The notes beneath the pieces were generated by a model. It worked only from the letters and a program-made list of their open reading frames with translations. It searched no databases and had not been told where the DNA came from. The translations under genes and the position numbers were made by a program. Below, piece after piece: positions 52,439 to 61,702 of a stretch of 64,000 nucleotides of DNA. The stretch spans positions 6,386,001 to 6,450,000 of the forward strand of contig NZ_CP035758.1 of NCBI RefSeq assembly GCF_004208415.1. The letters run 5' to 3'. This DNA comes from Ktedonosporobacter rubrisoli. GTDB taxonomy: Bacteria > Chloroflexota > Ktedonobacteria > Ktedonobacterales > Ktedonobacteraceae. Positions within the stretch are counted from its first letter, which is position 1; each line of letters begins with the position of its first letter.

Positions 52439-52516
52439 TTTGTGTGGAGAATTAGTGTTTACTTGCTTGCTGAAAAGTAAGTAAACATTGAGCAAAATGC
52501 TGACCGAGGAATGTTC

Positions 52517-53590
52517 ATGCAAGAATATACATTTCCTGCCGTTGCAGCAGCGCGTACTGGAGCAGCCCGTTTTATGAATGCCTGCCATCACAGACAGCCT
52601 GATGCAACGCCAGTCTGGTTTATGCGCCAGGCCGGGCGCTGTCTCCCCGAATATCGAGCTCTGCGCAGCCGGTACGACAGTATGATGACTATGGTAAGGG
52701 CGCCCGAAATTAGCGCGCAAGTTACCCTCATGCCGATCAAAGCCTTTGGGGTCGACGCAGCTGTTATCTACTCCGATATTATGTTGCCCCTTGAGGAAAT
52801 GGGCATGAATCTGGAGATCAAGCCAGATATCGGGCCTGTCATCCACAATCCTGTGCGTTCGCTCGCCGACATTGCGGCGCTGCGTGTGCCTTCTAGCGAA
52901 GAAATTACTCCCTACGTAATGGAAAGCATCGGCCTGGTGCGCCGCGAACTGGCCGGACAACAAGCGGTGATCGGCTTCGCAGGCGCGCCCTTTACGCTGG
53001 CTTCCTATATGATTGAAGGCGGACCCTCGCGCGATTATCGCCAGGCCAAAGCTATGATGTATGGCCAGCCCGAGCTATGGGACGCGCTGATGAGCAAGCT
53101 CGCTGATGTCGTCGCGCATAGCCTGGTAGCCCAGGTTCGCGCCGGCGCCGATGTTGTGCAGGTCTTCGATAGCTGGATAGGAGCGCTAAACCCTCACGCT
53201 TATCGACGCTTTGTGCAGCCCTATATGCGCCGCATTTTCGCTGCAGTCAAGCAGACCGGAGCTCCCGCAATCCATTTTGGCACCGGGACAGCGGCCCTGC
53301 TAGAGGCCATGGCCGAAGCGGGTGGCGATATCATCAGCATCGATTGGCATGTCGAACTTGATGAGGCCTGGGCCCGCGTTGGTTTTGAGCGCGGCGTACA
53401 GGGCAATCTTGACCCGACCTTGCTCCTCACCTCCTGGCCGACCATTGAGGCAGGCATGCAAGATGTGCTAAGGCGCGCGGCTAACCGTCCCGGCCATATC
53501 TTCAATCTTGGTCACGGCGTGCTTCCCGCCACCGATCCAGGCCTCTTGCGCCAGCTGGTCGAGGCTGTACACGAAGCCACTCAGAGATAA
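52517..53590 (+). CDS. hemE: Uroporphyrinogen decarboxylase, HemE
   Basis: Encodes 357 residues. ATG 52517 is preferred to ATG 52511 because CCGAGGA then has six-base spacing. The active site matches HemE: Arg37 and Arg41 in VWFMRQAGRCLPEYR, the essential Asp in YSDIMLP, GAPFTLASYMIEG, the FDSWIG loop, and the C-terminal NLGHG with His. It removes four acetate carboxyls of uroporphyrinogen III to give coproporphyrinogen III in the cytoplasm. First of three genes (hemE, a hemE paralogue, hemH), spaced 23 and 113 bases apart. Confidence 0.93.
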   Translation: MQEYTFPAVAAARTGAARFMNACHHRQPDATPVWFMRQAGRCLPEYRALRSRYDSMMTMVRAPEISAQVTLMPIKAFGVDAAVIYSDIMLPLEEMGMNLEIKPDIGPVIHNPVRSLADIAALRVPSSEEITPYVMESIGLVRRELAGQQAVIGFAGAPFTLASYMIEGGPSRDYRQAKAMMYGQPELWDALMSKLADVVAHSLVAQVRAGADVVQVFDSWIGALNPHAYRRFVQPYMRRIFAAVKQTGAPAIHFGTGTAALLEAMAEAGGDIISIDWHVELDEAWARVGFERGVQGNLDPTLLLTSWPTIEAGMQDVLRRAANRPGHIFNLGHGVLPATDPGLLRQLVEAVHEATQR

Positions 53591-53613
53591 GACAGAACGG
53601 TGTTGAGAAATAT

Positions 53614-54681
53614 ATGCAGAAAGATACAACTCCTCCAAGCTTGCCGCCCCATAGCGGCGTAGCGCGCTTTATGGACGCCTGCTATCGTCGCCCGACCGAC
53701 GCAACGCCAGTCTGGTTCATGCGCCAGGGCGGTAGCTGCCTGAGCGAATATCGAGCCATCCTACAAAAATACGACGTCATGACGATAGCCAAGACGCCAG
53801 AACTCAGCTCACAGGTCGCTGTGATGCCGATCAAGACCTTTGGAGTCGATGCGGCCGTGCTCTACGCCGATATCATGTTGCCGATCGAAGGCATGGGTGT
53901 CTCTATGTCTATCACGCCCAAGGGGCCTGTCATTCATAACCCGATCCGCAGCCTCAAGGATGTCGCAGCCTTGCACGTAACCAGAGCCGAGGAGGCCACG
54001 CCCTTTGTGCTGGATGGCATTCGCCTCATCCGTCGCGAGATAGAGGGCAAACAGGCTATCATCGGTATTTCGGGGGCGCCCTTTACGCTTGCCTGCTATA
54101 TGATCGAAGGCGGGCCCTCGCGCGATTACCAGGTAGCCAAGGCGCTGATGTACGGCCAGCCCGAGGTATGGGACGCCCTCATGCAAAAGATCACCGACGT
54201 GATCTGCGATTATGTCAAGGCGCAGGTCAGTGCCGGCGCCGATGTGATCCAGATCTTTGATAGCTGGGTGGGCTCACTTAGTCCAAGCGTGTATCGACGT
54301 TTCGTCTTGCCTTATTCGCAGCGCGTCTTCGCTGCCATCAAGCAGGTGGGAGCGCCTTCGATCCATTTCGGCACCGGCACGGCGGCCCTGCTTGAAGCGA
54401 TGGTTGAGGCCGGAGGCGATGTGCAGAGCGTGGATTGGCGCATCAATCTTGATGAGGCCTGGAAACGCATTGGGCCCGAACGTGGCATTCAGGGAAATCT
54501 TGATCCTACGGTAATGCATACCTCCTGGCCTACCATCGAGAGAGAAATGCAGGATGTATTGCAGCGCGCAGCCGGCCGCCCCGGACACATCTTTAACTTC
54601 GGGCACGCGGTACTTGTTCCCACGGATGAGGATCTCTTGCGCCGGCTCGTCGAGGCTGTACACGAAGCTACGGCCCGCTAG
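53614..54681 (+). CDS. Second HemE-family protein with altered active site
   Basis: Encodes 355 residues and is clearly a tandem paralogue of the preceding HemE. Most sites remain: Arg37, the Asp in YADIMLP, GAPFTLACYMIEG, FDSWVG and NFGHA with His. But Arg41, which holds substrate carboxylates, is Ser (FMRQGGSCLSEYR), and the Pro after it is Ser too. It may be a modified decarboxylase with another substrate, a partner forming a mixed dimer with HemE, or a decaying copy. The reading frame is intact and both genes share the operon, so it is probably functional in some form. Start ATG with a weak upstream site. Confidence 0.85.
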   Translation: MQKDTTPPSLPPHSGVARFMDACYRRPTDATPVWFMRQGGSCLSEYRAILQKYDVMTIAKTPELSSQVAVMPIKTFGVDAAVLYADIMLPIEGMGVSMSITPKGPVIHNPIRSLKDVAALHVTRAEEATPFVLDGIRLIRREIEGKQAIIGISGAPFTLACYMIEGGPSRDYQVAKALMYGQPEVWDALMQKITDVICDYVKAQVSAGADVIQIFDSWVGSLSPSVYRRFVLPYSQRVFAAIKQVGAPSIHFGTGTAALLEAMVEAGGDVQSVDWRINLDEAWKRIGPERGIQGNLDPTVMHTSWPTIEREMQDVLQRAAGRPGHIFNFGHAVLVPTDEDLLRRLVEAVHEATAR

Positions 54682-54794
54682 GGCACGCCACCTGCGCCCA
54701 CACGAAACATGTTAAGGATGTTAGTTCGCACAAGCTAGATATAGTTTTGGGAACGATCGCGCCGATCGCTTCCCGCGTATAGAGGTAGAAAGTT

Positions 54795-55754
54795 ATGACC
54801 CACAAGCATATAGGCGTTATGCTGATGACCTATGGATCACCGGCGACCCTTGACGACATTCCAGTATATCTTAAACATGTCTATGGCGGACGCGAGGCCT
54901 CTCCCGAGGTCATTGCTGAGTTCCGCCGGCGCTACGATCTGATCGGCGGCTCTCCCCTCCTGCGCATCACGCGCGAGCAGGCCGCTGCGCTGGAGGCTGA
55001 GCTCAACCACGAAAGCAGCGACGGCACCACCTATCACGTGACTGCTGGTATGCGTTTTGCGCCTCCCTTTATCGCCGATGTGCTGCCCGAGGCCGCCAAG
55101 GACGCGCAAGCTCTGGTCGGAATTATCATGTCTCCGCAATACTCGCCAATCATTATGAGCGGCTACGTACGTACGCTGCACGAGGCCGTCGAAGATTTGG
55201 GCCGCCAGGATCTGCAATTGCAGATCGCTGAGGATTGGCATCTACAGCCCTACTTCCTACAGGCTCTTGCCGAGCGCGTACACCAGGCCCTTGAGCGCTT
55301 CCCGGCCGATGTACGCGAGAAGGTTCCAGTGCTCTTAACCGCGCATAGCATGCCCAAACGGGTTGTCGAGAAAGAGCCCGACTATATCCAGGCCCTCAAG
55401 GATACGGCCACGGCCATCGCCAAGCTTGTCGGCCTGCCGGATGAGCGCTGGATGTTCTGCTATCAGAGCGCCGGGCATACGCCAGAGGAATGGCTCAAGC
55501 CCGACTTTGCCGATGTTATGCCCGAGCTGCACGAGAAGGGCTATGAGCATGTCTTGATCGCGCCTGTGCAATTCCTCGCCGACCACCTTGAGATCCTCTA
55601 TGATATCGAGGTCGGGGCCCGCGAGCAGGCCGAAGAGCATGGCATCTTCTTCGCGCGCACGGAATCGCTCAACACCTCGCCACTCTTTATCAAGGCCCTG
55701 GCCCAGGTTGTCAAGGAAACGCTGGCAAGAATTCCCGCGACGAGCAATGCTTAA
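54795..55754 (+). CDS. hemH: Ferrochelatase (HemH / coproporphyrin ferrochelatase)
   Basis: Encodes 319 residues; GAGGTAGAAAG precedes the ATG. The first half has GVMLMTYGSPATLDD and YVxHVYGGR-like segments, and the catalytic pair is present: His in LLTAHSMPKR near 184 and Glu in FLADHLEILYDIE near 270. It inserts Fe(II) into protoporphyrin IX or coproporphyrin III; the short length and Gram-positive-like sequence fit the coproporphyrin route, but that is not settled here. Last gene of the hemE operon and followed by a strong terminator. Confidence 0.92.
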   Translation: MTHKHIGVMLMTYGSPATLDDIPVYLKHVYGGREASPEVIAEFRRRYDLIGGSPLLRITREQAAALEAELNHESSDGTTYHVTAGMRFAPPFIADVLPEAAKDAQALVGIIMSPQYSPIIMSGYVRTLHEAVEDLGRQDLQLQIAEDWHLQPYFLQALAERVHQALERFPADVREKVPVLLTAHSMPKRVVEKEPDYIQALKDTATAIAKLVGLPDERWMFCYQSAGHTPEEWLKPDFADVMPELHEKGYEHVLIAPVQFLADHLEILYDIEVGAREQAEEHGIFFARTESLNTSPLFIKALAQVVKETLARIPATSNA

Positions 55755-55778
55755 CTTAGCTCTCGTGCTTCCTCACTT

Positions 55779-55805
55779 CAGGGCAATCTTTTTATGATTG
55801 CCCTG
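55779..55805 (+). terminator. Terminator of the heme operon
   Basis: Perfect 10-bp stem CAGGGCAATC / GATTGCCCTG, loop TTTTTAT, 25 bases after the hemH stop. Confidence 0.75.
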
Positions 55806-55958
55806 TTGCCTCGTACAAAAGCATATACCTCCTTTGCAGCTAGCATAACGCTCCTAGAATCCTCTAACATTTATTTCTACAGCTATCGGCCAGACGATCA
55901 GCAAGAGAAGAACACACAAGTTGTGGCGCCCAGCTCCTGGCTCTACAGTTTTTGCCTC

Positions 55959-56004
55959 TTGACATCCTGGCAACTTTAGCATAAATTGGTGACTGATAAG
56001 TCAC
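55959..56004 (+). promoter_or_regulatory. Promoter and operator of the TetR gene
   Basis: TTGACA (55959-55964) and TAAATT (55982-55987), 17-bp spacer, followed at once by the dyad GTGACT-gata-AGTCAC (55989-56004). The dyad covers the expected transcript start and fits autorepression by the TetR protein. Confidence 0.6.
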
Positions 56005-56087
56005 AGTCAATTCTAGGGGTCATCTTCTAGTCTTTTTGTCAAACGATAACCCCAAAGTCAAAAATAAGACAATAGCAGGAGAACGCG

Positions 56088-56714
56088 ATGGAAGCAGAGA
56101 CGCCTCGGCGTTCACTCAGAGAGAAACAACGGCAAGAGCGCGCTGAACTCATTCTGAAGGCGGCAGAAGAGGTACTGGTAGAAAAAGGATATCATGAGAT
56201 GTCAATGGAGGAGGTAGCCTTAAAGGTAGGGATTGCCAAGGGTACGGTATACCTGCACTTTGCCAGCAAAGAAGATCTTGTCTTCGCCCTTTTTGAGCGC
56301 GAACTTGCCACCTCCCTCAAGGTTATTGACAAGATTTTAGCCTCAACCGCTACGGCGCGTGACAAGCTGGAACGCATCCTTATCGAGCTGTATAAGGGTT
56401 TTCTTGGCAAACGCATACAACTGCTGGTAGCCCTCTATACAGGATTGGAGGGCCAGAAGGTGCTGGCAGCCAAGCACGAGCGCGTAGCGGGCTTTTGGAA
56501 GCAACTTTCCGCGCGGATTACCTCCCTGCTTGAGGAAGGGAAGGCTGCGGGCGAGATTACCAGCGCGATTCCCATTCCCGTTTTGCGCAGCACCTTCTTT
56601 AGCCTCCTCTCGCCGCGCGGCTTTAAGCAGCTGATCGTCGAGGAGCAGATGACTCCAGATGAAGTAGCAAGCTACCTGGCGCGCATCTACTTTCAGGGCG
56701 TTAGCGCCACTTAA
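56088..56714 (+). CDS. TetR/AcrR-family transcriptional regulator
   Basis: Encodes 208 residues with CAGGAG upstream. The N-terminal helix-turn-helix (about 15-65) reads ILKAAEEVLVEKGYHEMSMEEVALKVGIAKGTVYLHFASKEDL, a near-consensus TetR form. The C-terminal helices (about 70-208) would hold the ligand pocket and dimer surface; nothing there names a ligand. TetR proteins mostly repress neighbouring genes, and the dyad upstream points to self-control. The nearby genes are the convergent small protein downstream and the heme operon upstream. Confidence 0.9.
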   Translation: MEAETPRRSLREKQRQERAELILKAAEEVLVEKGYHEMSMEEVALKVGIAKGTVYLHFASKEDLVFALFERELATSLKVIDKILASTATARDKLERILIELYKGFLGKRIQLLVALYTGLEGQKVLAAKHERVAGFWKQLSARITSLLEEGKAAGEITSAIPIPVLRSTFFSLLSPRGFKQLIVEEQMTPDEVASYLARIYFQGVSAT

Positions 56715-56819
56715 GCCATACCGCCCGCAGGTAAAGGCCCGAACCTGAAGTGGCTGCGTTGCTGCATATATACATACGCACCCATGCCCAGGCCCGAGCC
56801 AGGCAATTTATGCCCTGGC

Positions 56820-57161
56820 TTACTCAACAGCAAGATAGCCCTGCAGCCATTCCTTGGCTCCCTCCGGGCCGCGCAAACAGAGCCAGAGCGGCCCCTCTTG
56901 CGGCTCGAATACGAGCTCAAAGCTAAAAAATTGGCAGCAGCGTCGCTCAAACTTGATCCATTCCACCAATCTCGTGATCAAAACATCTTCACTGGCAAAG
57001 CTAAAGGCATAGCCATCGGCAAGCTCCTGCCTCTGCTGGGCCAGCTTGTAGATTTCTTTCATCTCCTCAAGGCGTTCCTGCATCTGCTTAGCATCCTGAA
57101 GCTGGCAGGCCACCGGCACTTGCCCGAAAGAGGACTGAAAAAAATTGCGCAAAGTAAGCAT
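56820..57161 (-). CDS. Conserved hypothetical protein
   Basis: Encodes about 113 residues. The start is uncertain: ATG 57161 directly follows GGAAAGGAG with no spacer, a TTG at 57152 has better spacing, and a GTG lies at 57194. Recognisable features are GQVPVACQL, a helix with LEEMKEIYKLAQQRQEL, YAFSFA and EWIKFERRCCQFFSFELVF followed by LWLCLRGPEGAKEWL. A paired Cys motif (RCC) of this kind recurs in small bacterial proteins of unknown role, some near mercury or redox genes. No function assigned. Confidence 0.65.
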   Translation of the reverse strand: MLTLRNFFQSSFGQVPVACQLQDAKQMQERLEEMKEIYKLAQQRQELADGYAFSFASEDVLITRLVEWIKFERRCCQFFSFELVFEPQEGPLWLCLRGPEGAKEWLQGYLAVE

Positions 57162-57241
57162 CTCCTTTCCGTGCAAACGACAGACAGAGAGCACGTATAA
57201 AACGTACTGGCGCCACTATAAAACTTCATGTGTACTTGAAG

Positions 57242-59374
57242 TCAATACTTGAGGAGCTGCTTATAAATTTTTTGCAAACGTAAAGCATATTTGCGCCAGC
57301 TACTTTCGGCCTCCAGCGCCGCTATACCCTTCTCAGTCAGGTTATATTTGAGCTTCTGCACCTTGAGCATAGCCTGGACGAGGGCCTTACGGCTTGTCGC
57401 ATCATAGAGAATGCTGGCATGTGGCGGGAGCATGCCATGGAAGCGCGGCAGATCGGGCACGATTACGCTGAGCTCGTGTGAGAGGGCCAGCATAGCGGTC
57501 TCCAGCACGCCGGCGCTACTCTGGGCAAAGTGGGGAATAACCACTGCCTGCGCAGCCCCCAGATACAGCGGTAGATCCTGCTTCTCAGGCTGCATGAAGA
57601 GATGGATCGCCGGATTAATGGCCGCACGTTTGGTAATGGAGAGTGGAAGCTCTTTATCACGAGGCGCGCCGATCAGGAGTAGCTGGGGCAAGCGGTCGGG
57701 ATAGTGCATTCCCACATCAAAGAATGCCTCGATGAGATGTACAAGCTCACGTTCGGTGTGCAGATCGGCGAAGCATAGATAGACAAAGCCGTTGCCCTGG
57801 GGCAAGCCGAGCTGCTTATGCGCCTCTTCCCTGGCCACCGGCTGCGGATAATGGCCCAGAAAGCCCGGATGCGGGAGGCAGCGCACATGGCTGAGGATTT
57901 TCTTATCGGGATAGATGCGCTCGGGCTGCCGCGTATAGGTAAGGATGATATCGCTGCAAGCCTCAAGCTTGCGCTCAAAGGCCCGCCTGCTAAAGAAGCG
58001 CAGGCTGCGATCATTTTGCCACCAGCCACCGGCGTCGGTCGTGACCACACGCAGCCCTAATTTCTGGGCCAGGCTGAGCAGGAAGCAGAGAAGCTGGCGC
58101 TGCCAATGATTGAGATTATAGGCTCCCGGACGATAAAAATGGATAATACCGATAGACTGCCCTTCATAGGCCCGATGGCGCCAGATCCAGGCAAGAGAGA
58201 GAGAGGCCACGCAAGTTACACAGAGGATATTTTGCTCGCGCAACTTTCGCACAAACAAGCTGGCCTCTTTGGGCTCAGAGAGTACCAGCAGGACAGCTGG
58301 ATGGGAAGTAAGCACGGGCGCGTGCTCAAGAAGCTTCATTTGCTGCAAAACACGTCCCCAGCAACGGGCCTGAGCAATCGCCGCTAATAGGCGCTCATCG
58401 GTTGGTTTGGAGGCCAGGAAGAGCAAAGGACGATGGACAAGCGCAATATGAGCCAGCTCATAGCACTCGCGCAAGAGCGCGCTAAGCATCTGCAGAGTAG
58501 AGCGCGGGGCCTCGACCTGCTCCTCAATGCTACGCATATACTCAAGCACCACCTCCGCCCGTCCATAGCGGTAAGCGCGCGCGCAAAAAAAGGCCTGTTG
58601 TAGGCGAGCGGCATGGACGCGATGATGCACAAGTGCCCGCGGCTCATACCATAAGCGATAACCGTGCTGACGTAAGCGCCGGCAGAGATCGGTAACTTGC
58701 AGTTCGGCCGGGGTAAGCGCGCTATGGGCCGGCAAGGTAGGGAACAGACCAACCTTGCGCAGCACTGCCAGTTTGACTGAGAAATTGCTGCTGCCAAAGT
58801 TCAGGCCCTCCGGCAAGGGCGCACGGGAAGAGAGCGGCACAAAATAGCCAAGCATCCCGAGCAGGCTATCGGTCAGCCAGTAGGGACGAGGAGCTTCCCA
58901 ACGCAGTTCAACGCATCCTCCAATCGCATCGGCTCCCGTCTCCTCATAGGCATTGAGCAGATGCTCAAGGTAAAAAGGATCGGCCAGCGCATCATCGTCA
59001 AGGAAGACCGCGATATCCCCTTGTGCGGCCTGCAGACCACGATTACGCGCATGGGTCAGGCCACGATAGGGCTCGACAAGGCATTGCACATTCCAGGCCT
59101 GTTCCAGCCTTCTCTTTCGCGGCTGACCGGCATTGACATAACTATAGACCGTACTGACAGTTCCATCGGTCGAGCCGTTATCTATCACGATCACCTCGAA
59201 CTGCTCATAGGCCAGAGTCTGCCGGCGCAGGCTGGCCAGCATAGAAAGGACAAGATTGCGCCGATTATATGTGCAAAGGATCACGCTAAAACGCGGGTTG
59301 GCCTGCTGATCTTCCCCGCCTTGAGTATGTGTATGTTCCTGATTAGCAATCGAAGTTTGTGGCTGAATAGTCAT
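57242..59374 (-). CDS. Two-domain glycosyltransferase (GT2 plus GT4-like)
   Basis: Encodes 710 residues; ATG 59374 leaves a gap of 11 bases to the flippase gene upstream and has GAAAG near it, whereas ATG 59395 would overlap that gene. Residues about 25-290 are a GT-A family 2 domain: SVILCTYNRRNLVLSMLASL, VIVIDNGSTDGT and LDDDALADP with the metal-binding acidic triad. Residues about 370-700 have a GT-B layout ending in a GT4-like motif (AAQAVVIPHFAQSSAGVLETAM with the conserved Glu). It probably builds a surface polysaccharide from nucleotide sugars, together with the flippase. Confidence 0.82.
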   Translation of the reverse strand: MTIQPQTSIANQEHTHTQGGEDQQANPRFSVILCTYNRRNLVLSMLASLRRQTLAYEQFEVIVIDNGSTDGTVSTVYSYVNAGQPRKRRLEQAWNVQCLVEPYRGLTHARNRGLQAAQGDIAVFLDDDALADPFYLEHLLNAYEETGADAIGGCVELRWEAPRPYWLTDSLLGMLGYFVPLSSRAPLPEGLNFGSSNFSVKLAVLRKVGLFPTLPAHSALTPAELQVTDLCRRLRQHGYRLWYEPRALVHHRVHAARLQQAFFCARAYRYGRAEVVLEYMRSIEEQVEAPRSTLQMLSALLRECYELAHIALVHRPLLFLASKPTDERLLAAIAQARCWGRVLQQMKLLEHAPVLTSHPAVLLVLSEPKEASLFVRKLREQNILCVTCVASLSLAWIWRHRAYEGQSIGIIHFYRPGAYNLNHWQRQLLCFLLSLAQKLGLRVVTTDAGGWWQNDRSLRFFSRRAFERKLEACSDIILTYTRQPERIYPDKKILSHVRCLPHPGFLGHYPQPVAREEAHKQLGLPQGNGFVYLCFADLHTERELVHLIEAFFDVGMHYPDRLPQLLLIGAPRDKELPLSITKRAAINPAIHLFMQPEKQDLPLYLGAAQAVVIPHFAQSSAGVLETAMLALSHELSVIVPDLPRFHGMLPPHASILYDATSRKALVQAMLKVQKLKYNLTEKGIAALEAESSWRKYALRLQKIYKQLLKY

Positions 59375-59385
59375 AGCATGTCTTT

Positions 59386-60702
59386 CTATCGGCATAACTC
59401 ATGCTGCCTAAGCATATTTCTGCAAATGAAGATCGAACCAATGGCTGAGGCAACTTGCGCACTAGCGCTGGCCAGAGCGGCTCCCAGCATGCCCCACAGC
59501 GCCACGCATGGTATGGCCAGCACAATATGCAAGATAGCCACGCCAATACTTAGCCTCAATTGGGCAGTTTTACGCTGCCCATAGGACAGGTGCGTCAGGC
59601 TGACCGTAGCAACGCTGCTGAAGAAGCAGCCAACCAGCAAAATGCGCAAGGGTGCCACTGCCGGCAGATAGGCCCCGTTCAAGCCAGCGATAAGCTGCGG
59701 AGCGAGCACAGCGACCAGCAGGCAAATCGGCACAGCGAGCAAGGCAATATAGCTCGATGTCTTTACAAAGGCCCTATACAGGCCAGAATCGTGCGCCCCC
59801 GGCAGATAGCGGATCAGCCAGGGGAGCAGATAAGAGGCAAGAGCAGGGGCCAGCTCGATCATCCCGGTACTTAGCAAGATGCAGAGCTCATAACAACCAA
59901 GCTCGCTCGCCCCGCGCAAGCAGGCCAGCAAGAGAAGCTCGCTATGTTGCCAAACAATCACATCAAGGACAAATAGCAGAGGCTGATGCTTCAAGCCCTG
60001 CAACAAGCGTTCTCGCAAGAAAAAGCCCGGCGGCAAAGCCTCCCGCATTGGCAGCAAACGCAACACACAGACCACTGCAATGATCAGGGTCAGGGTATTG
60101 GCAAGAGTCAGAGCTAGCAGAAGCATCCCGACGTATTGACCGGGGAGCAGCGCAACAATAAAAATAAGCAGCAAGCTCAAAAACGCTCCACAGAGATGCA
60201 GGCCGGCCAGCAAGTTAGCGCTCCGTTGACTGCGCAGCGTTATCCCCACAACATTGCTCAGCAGGAGGGGAAGCGTAGAAAGCCCCGCCATCAGCAAGAG
60301 GAGGGGCCGGCAGACGCTAAAGAGCCAGGAAAGCGGGAAGGACAGCAAAAGATAGACCAGGCAGTAGCACAACATACTGCGGCATTGACGATACCAGAGG
60401 AAATAGAAAATCCCCGCCGCGTACCTTGGCGCTTCCTGACTCTGTATCTCGGCAAGCTGGCGATTGGCCTGTCTGGATGTCCCTGTGCCCAGGATAGGCA
60501 CAAAACTAGCTGCCAGCCATAAGACCAGCATGTAGGTGCCGAAGTCGTCAGGAGCTAACATACGTAAAATGAGCACGTAGTTCCCGATGCCCAGCAGAGC
60601 AGAACAGCACGACATTGCAGCCTGCACCAATCCCGGCTGAAAAAAGCCACGCTTGCCCAGGGAACTACGCGCATGTACGAGAAACATCTCTCTTCCGTTC
60701 AT
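59386..60702 (-). CDS. Oligosaccharide flippase-like membrane protein (Wzx/MATE-type)
   Basis: Encodes up to 438 residues with about 12-14 membrane helices and charged loops, in the pattern of polysaccharide biosynthesis/flippase proteins. AAGGG lies three or four bases before the ATG; ATG 60687 is a possible alternative. Such proteins move lipid-linked glycan units across the membrane. It is followed by the two-domain glycosyltransferase, so the pair looks like part of a surface-glycan locus, but no polymerase or sugar-nucleotide genes are nearby. Confidence 0.8.
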   Translation of the reverse strand: MNGREMFLVHARSSLGKRGFFQPGLVQAAMSCCSALLGIGNYVLILRMLAPDDFGTYMLVLWLAASFVPILGTGTSRQANRQLAEIQSQEAPRYAAGIFYFLWYRQCRSMLCYCLVYLLLSFPLSWLFSVCRPLLLLMAGLSTLPLLLSNVVGITLRSQRSANLLAGLHLCGAFLSLLLIFIVALLPGQYVGMLLLALTLANTLTLIIAVVCVLRLLPMREALPPGFFLRERLLQGLKHQPLLFVLDVIVWQHSELLLLACLRGASELGCYELCILLSTGMIELAPALASYLLPWLIRYLPGAHDSGLYRAFVKTSSYIALLAVPICLLVAVLAPQLIAGLNGAYLPAVAPLRILLVGCFFSSVATVSLTHLSYGQRKTAQLRLSIGVAILHIVLAIPCVALWGMLGAALASASAQVASAIGSIFICRNMLRQHELCR

Positions 60703-61362
60703 ATACCCTTACCCACTACCACTTAATCCCCGCAAAAGTTCAGCCCAGCAAAGATCCTGACCGCCTGGCTTAAGGACAGGTCTCGACAAGCGATCTGCCC
60801 GGCTCCTTGCTGAACACAACACTAGAGAGCGCCGCAAAAGCCTGCAGCGCTAAGCTCTGGCCTTCAGGTAGCCGGGAAACAGGGCTCAATAGGCTGAATG
60901 GTTTCAGGAAGAGATACATTGCTGGCCTCCTGGGCCACCTCAAACAGATGCACAACATCCGGCAGGAGTATATTTTCAGGATCGTCTAGCAACGACCATG
61001 TTGGTGAGGTAGGTGAAAAGATGCTTTGATTAGGAAGCATCGCCGGATCAGGAATGAGCGGTATACTCCAGGAAATACTCCAGTATATTTCATCCACACG
61101 TACATCCCCCCACAGAACCGAACGGCCAGAGCGGCCGGGCCCTGCACTATGCCTGTTTCTGAGGGGTCTGCTGTTGCGCTGCAACCGGAATTGCGCTTCC
61201 TTACACAGCGGCTACGGCACAAGTAACAGACTCCCAAGAAACCTGCCCACTATGCCATGCAGAGCGCCTCAAGTGCTGGGAAGATGCTCGTAGAAAACTT
61301 ACAGCGCATCTTCTACCTTCTTCTGCTCTGGCTTCCCCAGTCTGGAGAGGCCTGAAGCCACA

Positions 61363-61387
61363 CTTGAAAAGCTCTGGCTGTGCTACT
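61363..61387. repeat. 25-bp direct repeat, copy 1
   Basis: Starts CTTGAAAAGCTCTGGCTG and is identical to 61515-61539, 152 bases apart. Both copies share the same orientation. Confidence 0.85.
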
Positions 61388-61514
61388 CAGAGCTTCCCTT
61401 TTCTTCTCAGCGGGATTGTTAAGAGCTTCGGCCCTTAATCCGGGGCTCGCGGGCCGCGTCGCGATCTAGCGAATGCGCCCCGCTCCCTCCCACCTCTCGG
61501 CGACTAACAGCATG

Positions 61515-61539
61515 CTTGAAAAGCTCTGGCTGTGCTACT
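61515..61539. repeat. 25-bp direct repeat, copy 2
   Basis: Identical copy of 61363-61387; the sequences flanking the two copies differ. Confidence 0.85.
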
Positions 61540-61702
61540 GTAAATATATTCCTCAATGTATATCAACATGTATTATAGTGTATTGTGGTAAATGTAAGAG
61601 TTACGAACTGGTTGAATATGTGTTAACATCTGCCTTCTTGATGTTAAGAATCGAAAAAACAAAATCCACATAATTTCTTTACCCATTTAGAGCGGTCTTA
61701 AC

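Larger units (their letters stand above)
60703..61702. other. Long intergenic region with a 25-bp direct repeat
   Basis: About 1 kb without a well-supported gene. A minus-strand frame of 106 codons (60864-61184) is possible but has no signature. The 25-bp repeat is listed separately. The part near 61540-61690 is AT-rich and may carry the promoter of the next gene. Confidence 0.5.

Noticed and set aside
60864..61184. 106-codon minus-strand frame
   Set aside because: No signature and no ribosome site; the region also gives frames on the other strand.
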